From Dichomitus squalens LYAD-421 SS1 (Eukaryota; Basidiomycota; Agaricomycetes; Polyporales; Polyporaceae), in the NCBI RefSeq assembly GCF_000275845.1, contig NW_006766899.1:218577-255152 (forward strand): a stretch of 36,576 nt of DNA, read 5' to 3'. Both the position numbers and the translations under genes were made by a program. How positions within the stretch are numbered: position 1 is the stretch's first letter; every line of letters starts with the position of its first letter. Shown here in pieces: positions 1 through 12,369 of the stretch. A model generated the notes under the pieces. It was given only the letters and a program-made list of their open reading frames with translations, did not search any database and was not told the origin of the DNA.

Positions 1-544
1 TGCCGAGGATGAAGACCTTGTACTGCTCGTCCGAGAGCGTACCACCGGCCGTCGCGTACTCTGAGCGAAGTCGCGCAAGCTGGGTGAGGACCGGTCGGGG
101 GTCGCCTCCCTCCTCGCATTGGAGCTGGTGCATGCGGTTGAGGATGTTGACCTGAACGAAGTCGCCTTGGTTGTCATACTTGGCAGATACAAGCGCCCAT
201 GCCTCGTTGGCACGGCTCTTGGAGGCGATGTCGAGCTTGAGGGACTCGGGAACCGTCTGGAAAAGGAGTGTCTTGATGGTCGAGTGGTTGCCCAGCCACT
301 TGTCGACCGCCGTCTCGTACCGTTCGTCGGCGTCGGAGTCCACACCAGGAGCCGTGGGCGCTTGCGGAACGCGCTCCGTACCCTCGAGGTACCGCCGGAG
401 GCCCTTCGCGTAAACGGCGGCTAAGAACTGGGCCTTATATAGGACCCAATTCGAGCCGTCCTCGTTGAGCGCCGGGATCTTCGAGCTCGTAGTGGCCTCG
501 GTTTGCGATAGGGGGTCGGGTACAATCTTGTGGATGTCGGCCAT
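1..544 (-). CDS. Ty1/copia retrotransposon Gag polyprotein, N-terminal part
   Basis: On the minus strand an open frame starts with ATG at 544 (MADIHKIVPDPLSQ...) and runs without a stop to the window edge, giving about 181 codons with the C-terminus missing. It has the pattern of copia-type Gag (UBN2/DUF4219-like): an early NEDGSNWVLYKAQF segment, then a helical stretch ending in ILNRMHQLQCEEGGDPRP, typical of the capsid-like part that packages element RNA. A primer-binding site lies 15-30 nt upstream, as expected for a first frame of an LTR element. Protease, integrase and reverse transcriptase would lie left of position 1 and cannot be judged. The visible frame has no break, so the element may be fairly young. 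Confidence 0.75.
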   Translation of the reverse strand, partial: MADIHKIVPDPLSQTEATTSSKIPALNEDGSNWVLYKAQFLAAVYAKGLRRYLEGTERVPQAPTAPGVDSDADERYETAVDKWLGNHSTIKTLLFQTVPESLKLDIASKSRANEAWALVSAKYDNQGDFVQVNILNRMHQLQCEEGGDPRPVLTQLARLRSEYATAGGTLSDEQYKVFILG

Positions 545-558
545 GGTGTGTGTGAGCG

Positions 559-573
559 GCAGGGCTCATAACC
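559..573 (-). other. Retrotransposon primer-binding site matching the tRNA-iMet anticodon arm
   Basis: The plus strand reads GCAGGGCTCATAACC, the same as the conserved anticodon stem-loop of eukaryotic initiator tRNA-Met. The element is coded on the minus strand, so its RNA carries the complement and could pair with that arm. Priming from an internal fragment (half tRNA) of initiator tRNA-Met is known for Drosophila copia and yeast Ty5. The position just 5' of gag fits. The LTR should therefore end at about 574-580. Confidence 0.7.
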
Positions 574-850
574 TATTAACGGGGTTACGAGCCGACTACG
601 GTAGGATCTAATGTAATCAGTGCCTCAGTGGGGAAAAGACTGAGGCACTGGTCGACACGAACGTCGGTATAAGTGAGCGACGGGGAGCGCCCGCGACTGA
701 TGGTGGCGGGCGATAAGCTCGCCATGTGGGCGCAGGCGCTCAGGTACGAAACCCAACGTTCTCGAGACTTCGTCGGCGCTTGCACGCCAACACACTGTTG
801 TTCAAATGGTACCACGATGATTCGGAACCACTTTCCAGCCACCGCAAGTC
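574..850 (-). mobile_element. Probable 5' LTR of the copia element (outer border not resolved)
   Basis: By position, sequence to the right of the primer-binding site should be the LTR, read on the minus strand. The second LTR is outside the window, so the outer border cannot be fixed and 850 is only a guess. Inside is a perfect 12-bp inverted repeat, 618-629 against 639-650, around a 9-nt loop. I found no convincing TG...CA ends. The upstream region of the PhyH-like gene starts somewhere in this block. Confidence 0.35.
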
Positions 851-1018
851 AATTTCGGAACAAATCACCCGTGACGCCGAGTACATATCGCGGACGTAGC
901 GCTTGTACAGACGCCCGCGACATCAACTGTGCAAACGGCAAATCGATATCCCTCTTTCCTTTCTACGTACAGATTCGAGTCTATTACTCGTCTAAGCACA
1001 TACCTGAACCTGCACGCG

Positions 1019-2401
1019 ATGCCTTCCTACGACATCTCTGCCCTCAAGCAGCTCTACGACACTCAGGGCTACGTGATCGTCCCCGGGCTCATCTCACCCT
1101 CTCTCCTACCGGAGCTCGAGGCTGCTTGCGCACGCGCAATCGCGAAAACCCGCGAGGGCACCTGGCCGCATCGGAGGACAGTCGGGCGGCAGTTCCCACC
1201 GTACGACGAGAGCAATCCTGACTCATGGGGCGTACAGCATGTGATGCATCCGGACCTGGGCGAGGATGCGTTTGCGCGATGGTACACCAGTGACGAGTTG
1301 GTGGGTGCCGTCTGTGAGCTGTTGGGCTGCAGGGCGGAGGATCTGCAGATGGGTGAGTCTCTCGCCCTAGCTCTTGTCTGCGCAGACGTTTGAGGAGCTG
1401 TTGTGGACTTCCGTAGAGTTATTCAACCTCCTGATCAACCCAACGGCACATTCATTTGCCCTTCGATGGCATCGTGATGATGTGCGCGAGAATGCGAGTG
1501 AAGACGAGGAACGCGAGGCCCTCGGAGTTTGGCATCACGGAGTAAGTTCCGATTACTTGATCTCGTGCAATGAATTCTCGTTTCTCGTTAGAGCGTAGAC
1601 AATGTGTGCGTACACGATGTGTCATCAGAGGTGCAATTTAGCAATGCTCGCGAAGGAAGAAGGGGGTAACCCGATGCAAAAGATCAACCGCGACTGGCCA
1701 AGATGACATTTATATTATATGTGCGACTAGAAGCTGAGGCTTGACGCCCCGGGGTTTCTCCTTCGATGGATATCGGACACTGGAGTCGCGCGATATTTTC
1801 GGGTAGCACGTCTTGTTCGGCTTGATCTTCATCTTGGGTCCGCGCACTGAAACCATAGATTGTAACGCAGATTTTGGGATTTCGTGACTGAGACTAATCG
1901 TAATATTCGCGCGCACAGGTCCAATGGAACACGTCAGTCCGTCATGAGCCATATCCATCCTTCCGCTGACCACCCTACGCTCTCTATAGCGCACTTCGCA
2001 AAGACACATGCCTATTCGTCGTCCCCGGCTCCCACAAGGTGCCGCGCACGCCTGCGCAGCGCGCGCTCTCGTCCACGCTTGAAGCCCCCGTGAACCCGCT
2101 CGACATGCCTAGGGCAGTGCGCGTGACGCTGCAGCCGGGCGAGACGGTGTTCTACAACAACAACATTTTGCACTGCGCGACGTACGACGCGCGCGAGGAG
2201 CGCATCACGCTGCACGCGTGCATGGGCGAGGTGCGCGGCGGGCCGAGCCGCGCGCGGAACATCCTGCAGCACGGGCTGGGGTGGATGAAGGAGGAGCGGT
2301 TCAAGGAGACGTTGGACGAGAGGGGGAGGAGGATGTTGGAGAGGATCGTGAGGCTGCAGGAGAGCGTGGGGGAGGTGGGGTATTCGCTCGCCAATAACTG
2401 A
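1019..2401 (+). CDS. Phytanoyl-CoA dioxygenase (PhyH) family protein
   Basis: Exons 1019-1352, 1417-1541, 1919-1932, 1990-2401; 294 residues. PhyH proteins are Fe(II)/2-oxoglutarate-dependent oxygenases that hydroxylate CoA esters or other small molecules; the substrate here is unknown. The metal site is visible: His130-x-Asp132 in RWHRDDV and distal His219 in NNNILHCATYD, with Arg229 (EERITLH) placed to bind 2-oxoglutarate. The start MPSYDISALKQLYDTQGY is the usual family opening; an in-frame ATG at 929 would add 30 residues of unlikely sequence. Splicing restores MELFNLLINP, GVWHHG-VQWNTAL and DTCLFVVPGSHK. Exon 3 is only 14 nt and the intron before it is 377 nt, far longer than the other two (64 and 57 nt). 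The frame is intact. A copia LTR lies a few hundred bases upstream and may affect expression. Confidence 0.85.
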
Positions 2402-6105
<3,704 letters not shown>

Positions 6106-7379
6106 GGCGTTCGAATAGAAGGGCCTCGACGGACGTTCGACGCCAAGTCCCACTTTATACTGTACCGTTCAGGTGCGCGGGCCCCTGTTCGACGTGACAC
6201 GCTCGTGAAATCACGCAATCGAGCCACCTGTGGCTCATCGCGACACCATGAGAACGCAAATGCGATGGCGGAGTACTACTGCGCGGGATCCATCCCAAAA
6301 CAACATCGCGGAAAGTCAAAAGTAGAGGCACTAGAACTGCACCCGTTCGACACCGCGGGGGGTCTATCTATCCGTACAACGGAAGGGGTACGTAGATGGG
6401 ACACGCGGTATACAAGGTCATGGGCATCGAAGAAATTTGGGATGAAGAGCCTTCGGAAGCGAGCAGAAGGCTGGACCGGAAGACTCATCTGCGCCTCATG
6501 TGGATCGATGCTCCAGACACTGGGGCGCCGAATGCAAGTCGATGTCCGTGTACAGCATGATGGTGTGTAGAAACGTGTTGCTAAACTCAGCTAGCAGCAC
6601 GGTTCTTGCAAATTCTGAAGGGGCGTCGGAGTCAGGGAGATCGGGGAACTTGTTCGAAGGCTAGCCATCTATAGACCAGGACCATACGTTGGTAGGATGC
6701 CTTGTCACTTAGGAACGTACAAAAAGCGAGCTGCTAGCTGCGACAACGAAGGCCACGTACGTGGAGTGCACGATCACACCCAGCAAAAACCCCAGTTTGA
6801 AGCCCCGGATTTGCTGCGACTCGCTGCCCGCCTTCCGCGTTGTCGAGTCCCATCACCTCCTGCCCACACCCACTACTCCGATTTTCCGTCTTCTGCAAGC
6901 TTCGATAGGAAAGTTCTCACCCAATGCGAGTAGGCCTTGAAGTTCAAGTGATGGCGGAAGAACCATGTGCGGTTGGGATCATGCACGCACAATCAACAAG
7001 CCAGTCAACAAGCAGGGGTAGCTATAACAATTTATGAGCTGTGGGCGTCGTTGAGGCAGGGTATGCAATAAGGGGCAATCGCGACCACATTATGGGCGTC
7101 TTTGATCGGCAGAAGCCGACCACCTGTTCTGTGTGCATCGTCCTGCCAGTGCAACCTCTTTCTCCGACCACATCCTCTGCTAAACCATCTCTTTACCTCG
7201 AGGGTACCAAGGAAGGACGAGGGCATAGCGTGCAACTGGTGAGTCTTCCGTGCATGTCTCATGTCTCTTCGCGGTCCGGTATGCGTCCGCATGCAAGCAG
7301 CGGCGTGCAACAGCTCCAGTCCAGCTTTGGCAACTCACAAGTAACGTTATGCTGGTGTAGGCGGAACTCTATACGAAGA
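6106..7379. other. Upstream region of homocysteine synthase copy A; no gene supported
   Basis: The 5' flank of copy A followed by unassigned sequence. Frames of 78-168 codons occur but look like random open stretches with no family motif and no consistent splicing. One ~50-codon frame from about 6397 (starting MGHAVYKVMGIEEIWDEE) has a protein-like composition but cannot be extended, and I do not call it. Confidence 0.4.
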
Positions 7380-7572
7380 CACGGCAGGCAAAGCGCGACG
7401 GTCCAGGTGAGGAAATCTATGCTAAATATACGGGCGATGCAACGTGCCCATAAGATTTTCCAAATCACAAAGAGGGGTACAAAGGCGCACTGGAAATGCT
7501 AGGGTCAGGTTGCGTTGCCCCATAATTGTCGCACAGTTTCCCTGCTTGGAGCCTGGCGCTTTGCCCGCCGTG
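7380..7572 (+). mobile_element. MITE copy 1 (193 bp, CACGG-type inverted repeats)
   Basis: The left end reads CACGGCAGGCAAAGCGC. The right end is the reverse complement of CACGGCGGGCAAAGCGC, so the 17-bp terminal inverted repeat has one mismatch. AGA stands directly outside both ends, consistent with a 3-bp target duplication. The inside is non-coding in any convincing way. A copy of exactly the same length is at 12177-12369 and a more diverged one at 7730-7923. A CAC-starting terminus with a 3-bp duplication suggests a non-autonomous element of the CACTA/EnSpm type; this is inference from ends only. Confidence 0.75.
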
Positions 7573-7729
7573 AGAGCAACAGAGCTTGAATCCCTCCGCG
7601 TGAAACGCAGGCTTTATATCACCTGTCATGTGCCTATGCGCGCCACAGGGAAACGGGAAAGCCAGACTTGCTACGTGATCGGACATCTCTTCGTTAGGCA
7701 GGCGTTCCAAGCGGGGCTCATTCCGCCAA

Positions 7730-7923
7730 CGCAGCAGGCAAAGCGCAATGGTCCAGATGAGGATTTCTATGCTTGATCTGCCGGCCACGCAACGTGCCAT
7801 AAGGATTTCCCAAATTACAGCGAGGGACACAAAAGCCCACAGGAAATGCTAGTGTCAGGTTGCGTGGCCTGTAAATGCCGCACGAATCTCGCTGCTTGAA
7901 GCCTGGCGCTCTTCCCCGCCTTG
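7730..7923 (+). mobile_element. MITE copy 2 (diverged)
   Basis: Aligns along its whole length with the copies at 7380 and 12177 in the same orientation (shared blocks AGGCAAAGCGC, GCAACGTGCC, GGAAATGCTAG, GCCTGGCGCT). Both ends are damaged: the left reads CGCAGC for CACGGC and the right GCCTTG for GCCGTG, and no target duplication is recognisable. It lies 157 nt from copy 1 in direct orientation. Its greater divergence suggests an older insertion. Confidence 0.7.
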
Positions 7924-8258
7924 CAACGGTTCCTATCGCATACAATCAGAACTTGTGTCACCACAACTGGGAAGGAGCCCTTGCATGCCGTGATGCTGAG
8001 ATGCCGTCTAGCTACACCTCACGGCTCATACACGTGTATGTATGCCCAGTGGCCATGAACAGCAGATGTCTATAATGACCTTCTGCCGGGTATGCCGATT
8101 GAAACCAACAGTACTATGATGAATGTGTGCAGCTGCAACGTGTCACTGCGGCGTATCGGTGGTTACTGCTGTCTGAGGCGATGTCGAGGGCGTTCTAGGA
8201 TGTGATATATACTGCCTTTTACTTATTTCTAATCATAGGGATACAGGTCATTCTGGAC
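7924..8258. other. Upstream region of the dsRNA-binding protein gene
   Basis: No gene or RNA recognised. It presumably contains the promoter and 5' UTR of the gene starting at 8259, but I see no motif strong enough to report. Confidence 0.4.
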
Positions 8259-11200
8259 ATGGCTCTCGTTGCCCCAAGCTCGACCTCCCTTCACACTCCT
8301 ACTGCCATGGACGTCGACCCTGCTGTATTTGCGCAAGTCTCCGAGGCGCACCTCAGGAACGGAGCCATTCCCCTTTCACACTACCTCAACGACCTTGACC
8401 TGCTCGCGTTGCTCCCGAGCACTTCCAGCCTACCACCACATCCACCAGCAGCACAACAGCTCGAGCCGACGATCCCGAAGGCAGTAGCAAAGATCCACCA
8501 AGCATGCCAGCAGGCGTTCGGAAACACGCAGGCGGTCAAATTCGACTTTGAAGAGGACCCAATCAGTCACGGTACGTTGACGAATTCTTTCCCGGATGCA
8601 TATCACTCACTATTCAGTCTGAATAGGCAAGCGTTGTACGCTGACCCTAATCCGACCTGACGGTGCTACACGTACATATACTTCTCCTACAGTTATGAGT
8701 AGGAAATACGACGCGAAGGCCAGCGTGTGCACGCTCGCTATCCAGAGCGGCGCTCTCGAATTCATTGGTGGAGAGCCGAAGGGAGGATCTTCTTTAGCGT
8801 CCGCGTTCGAAACCCCCGGTACCGCTCTCGAAATGGATGACTCGGTGAAAGCGATTGAGCAATGCTGCCTTGAATGGGCAAGTGGTCGTGTGAAGCCTCA
8901 CTGGCTGATGATCAGCGAGCCGAAATTTGGGAAAAGTGCGTGTGGTGGTCTCGGACCTCGCACGAATACGACAGCTGAATCGAACGATCAACAGCCCAGG
9001 GATGCGCTCTCCGTATTCGCCTGAGCCGGCGCGACTGCCGGGTCTATTCGGTCAGCACCGTCTACAACAGTGCAGCGGAAGCCAAGAAGGCTTGCGCCGA
9101 AGCAGCCCTTGCTGAGGGTGCCATCGATTTCATCAAGAGCTGGACAGCTTCTGACACCGATATGGACGTCGATGAGGTGGATTCGTCCACTGCGCTCAGC
9201 CTTGAACAATTCTTCGAATCGCTTCCGCAACCCTTTCCAGAACCGGTCGCCGGTCGCACAGCTGTGGACATCAATGGCCCTGCCTGGCTCAACACCACCA
9301 TCCAATCCGCGCGAGGTGGAAAGATCGTCCCGAAGTTCGTCTACACCGTCGACCCACGGTACAATTGTGAGTGCGCTCCTAGTATTCAGCTGCTTTCGTT
9401 CCGGATCTCATGAGACGTCGGGGCAAGTCCACGGGTGCCTGCTGCGTCTCGAGTGTCCGGGGGCGGTCAAGTCGTATCTGGTGGACGCGCGATTTGCGAA
9501 GCGCAACGAGGCGAAGGCGGCGGTATGTCTGCTTGCTATGTCTGAAGGCGTGGGCGAGTACATCCGCGGCGTAGGTCAGGCGGTCAAGGACAAGCTGCCT
9601 CCTGCGGTGCGCAGGCACGTATCCTCGGTCCTGCTGCCACTGCTGAATGCGGAGTACCGCAAGGTGCGGGGGCCTGGGATGCAGCCTGGGATCGAGTACG
9701 ATCAGGAGTTAGACGGTCAGTCGGCTTTGCTTTCCTCCGCCTCGCCATTGGTCCGTTAGCTGAGCGAGTGTCTGGACGCTACGTATGTAGCATGCGGCGC
9801 GACGATGACAATTGAGCTCGCTCCGAACGCGGGTCCTCAGCAGGTGCGGCGGTACACGGTGCCTGCTGAGTACTGCAGCAGGAATGACGCGAGGCTCGCG
9901 GTCGTGCATCACGCTGTGCAGGAAGGTGTCATCGATTTCTTGCGCTGGCATGGCAATACGCCGCCGCTTGGTTACGTTCCTTACGCCGCTCAGCAGGAGC
10001 AGCACTTCGCGAGTAGAAAGCGAAAGAACTGGGAATCTGGCAGTAACAGCAACGGTAATTATGGGAACGGCGGCGAGGAATGGTCGACTCGCAACGTTGT
10101 CGGTGGTGCTCCTTCTGGGACTTGGCAGAACAAGAGGCTGCGTACTGGGGTGAGCTTTCCAGCGGATCCTGGGTACGGTCTCGGCGGGTCTCAGCCTAGT
10201 TCAACGGGCCGTCAGGGCCAAGGCTTTAGTCGAAGCCAGGCGCATAGTCCACCAGGTGGTGGCTATCCGATTCAACAGTCTACTGGCAGGCCGTTATACG
10301 TCAACGGGCAGGTCACCCGATCTGCCAAGGAAGAGAATTGGAAACACAATTATCATAACGCTTCTGGACTTGGCGGACCGGGTAGTCATTTCTCTCCCCG
10401 CCAATATAAGTTCGGACCTAGTGTCTCCGACCCTTCCCGTTCCACGCAAGCCATTGTTCCTCCTTCAGCGACATACGCAAGCGGTACGATGCCGTCAAGC
10501 CAACTCTCGTACTCTCCTCCGTATACATACCCAGAGGGTGGTGTAGTCTCGCAAGGGGCCCAGCCCGGCCCACCTGGGTCCTATGGAGCGGTGCTTCATG
10601 CTCAGCCAATCCCTATCCCGTATCAGAATCCCGCCCCGCCTCCCCCACTCCCGCCATACAACGCAATGTCACCCAATGCTACTACATACCCTCCACCTGC
10701 GGTGCCTGCTGTTCCTGCGACTCCTGCACCCATACATCATCCTCAGCTACAGTATCCGAATGCCCATGGATATCTCACTGCGTTCAGCCCTGCCCCGGTT
10801 CCGGTGTATCAGCCGTATCCCGTCGTGCCTCCTCCACCGCCCGTGACAACATCAATGGTCAATGCGCCCTCCGTCCTTTTGGGTCCTGAGACGCTGCCTC
10901 CGCCAGTACCTCAGCCTCCACCTACTCCCCCTCCACCTCTCCCCCCGATACCAGCGCAGGTCAAGCCGGACCGACCTCCTCAGGCTCAACCATCGCCTCC
11001 TGTCCCGAAACCATTCTATCCCGCCGATCCCCTCTCTGCTTGGCCTACTAAACCCAAGGCTCCAGGCAAGGTCGTTTCGATTCAGTCTACGCCCAAGACG
11101 AACGTTTCGGCACTCTATGGTACGTCATTCCTTCTCGTACCTTTGCTTCAAGACTCCGATCGCCGTCTGCTCGGTCTGTTGTGCGCTTTGCAGGAGCTGG

Positions 11201-11479
11201 TCATGCTGACGTTGGCCTATGGCTTGGATCGGCTCTTGTGCAGATTATTGCAATGAGCACCAATTGCCTACCCCGCAATGGTGTCACGAGATGCCGAAGG
11301 ACCAACCGGGCGAGAAGAAGCACAAGGTCTGGGTGGTGATAGGCAAGATGAAGTTCGAGCTGCCCGTCACGTTCTCCAGTCTCGGTCAAGGGCAAGAGAA
11401 GGTTGCGAAGAAGGTGGTCGACCAGTTCAAGGCGCACGGTCATGGGGACGCTGCAAAGTGGGCGAGATCGAAGGCGTGA
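8259..11479 (+). CDS. Multi-module dsRNA-binding protein with proline-rich linker
   Basis: Exons 8259-8571, 8693-8935, 8995-9366, 9428-9715, 9791-11119, 11244-11479; 926 residues. The C-terminus (about 845-915) reads as a canonical double-stranded RNA-binding domain: first helix near DYCNEHQLPTP, strands in KHKVWVVIGKMKFELPVTF, and the second helix start GQGQEKVAKKVVDQF. Upstream, four stretches end in the same helix pattern, (N/D)-A-(K/R)-x-x-V-x-x-A-x-x-x-G-x-x-x-(F/Y)-(I/L), at about 107-131, 210-234, 333-357 and 433-457. Most are preceded by a beta-like GC-x-L-x-I/L-x-L segment, so they look like decayed dsRBDs. Residues ~460-845 are disordered, Gly/Ser- then Pro/Tyr-rich. No catalytic domain or signal peptide is seen. 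Splicing is inferred from donors, acceptors and phase; the last intron (124 nt) is least certain. The start could also be Met17 (8307). Function is unknown; an RNA-binding or RNAi-related role is inference. Confidence 0.75.
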
Positions 11480-12050
11480 GTAGGTTCAAAGGTATCATGC
11501 TTGCCACAATGCGATGTAGGCGCCTCGTGCGTAGCACACGACCCATGAAGAACGCTGTGTTTCACGATTCGCAACTATTTTGGAATTCCACCGTCTATGT
11601 CTGGCATCTCTTATACTATCCTTGTCCCAGTACCATTTGAGCGATCGGCAGCTCGTCTGTGCGCACTCGCTGTATATCTCCCCGAACACGTATTGCTTTG
11701 GATCTGTGTACGTATGCAAGACGGGTGACTACAATCGCCTGCATATAATCTGACTCCGGGGGCCGATACCTGCCTGTACAAACTGAACTAGTGACTATCC
11801 ACCTGAGCATAACACGTCGTGGAACGCTCTTGCTTCACGCCTTGGCTCACTCAAGGCCCTTGTGGCCTCATGGTGTTCTCAACTGACAGACAGTATGTCT
11901 GCCTGATCCATGATCTGCTGGAGGCGTCTGCGCTCATCGTAATTCTGGATTGTGGAACGGGATAATGCATCGGGCTCATGTACAATCACCTATGGTCATG
12001 GTCTTTGCATTCTCCAAGTTATATAAGATTGTTTAACCACAAGTTTTTAT
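11480..12050. other. 3' flank, no gene supported
   Basis: Downstream of the dsRNA-binding protein gene. Only short frames (64-74 codons) without recognisable features. It becomes AT-richer just before the tRNA-Leu-like sequence. Confidence 0.45.
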
Positions 12051-12144
12051 GGTGAAATATCCGAGCGTTCTAAGGCGCCAGACTAAGGGAATGGGATTCG
12101 AAGGTCTGAATATGAGTGCATGGGTTCGAATATCACTCTCATCA
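12051..12144 (+). tRNA. tRNA-Leu(AAG)-like sequence, degenerate, with possible short intron
   Basis: The block keeps the tRNA-Leu order: acceptor GGTGAAA pairing 6 of 7 with TCTCATC, an A-box-like CCGAGCGTTCTAAGG, CCAGA-C-T-AAG at the anticodon, TCTGA as 3' partner after ~15 intervening bases (possible intron), a long variable arm (TATGAGTGCATGG) and the B box GGGTTCGAAT. Mismatches in the anticodon and T stems (ATGGG against ATCAC) point to a pseudogene or a tRNA-derived retroposon head. The MITE copy begins 32 nt downstream, but the other MITE copies lack this part. Confidence 0.55.
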
Positions 12145-12176
12145 CTTCTAATTATTTTTCCGGAAATTCATCAAGA

Positions 12177-12369
12177 CACGGCAGGCAAAGCGCGATGGTC
12201 CAGGTGAAGAAATCTACGCTGAACATACGGGCGATGCAACGTGCCCATAAGATTACCCAAATGACAAAGAGGGATACAAAGGCCCACTGGAAATGCTAGG
12301 GCCAGGTTGCATTGCCTATAAATGCTGCACAGATTTCCCTGCTTGGAGCCTGGCGCTTTGCCCGCCGTG
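12177..12369 (+). mobile_element. MITE copy 3 (193 bp)
   Basis: Same length and orientation as the copy at 7380-7572 and very similar throughout. The termini are CACGGCAGGCAAAGCGC and the complement of CACGGCGGGCAAAGCGC. AGA again flanks both ends. The repeated AGA could be a shared target preference or a fixed part of the element; two copies cannot separate these. Confidence 0.75.

Noticed and set aside
673..1221. 182-codon plus-strand open frame overlapping the copia LTR and the PhyH start
   Set aside because: It runs through the LTR region and in the wrong frame across PhyH exon 1; its translation has no motif.
7041..7830. Several 69-153-codon frames on both strands
   Set aside because: They lie over MITE copies and repeat each other's wording only because the DNA repeats.
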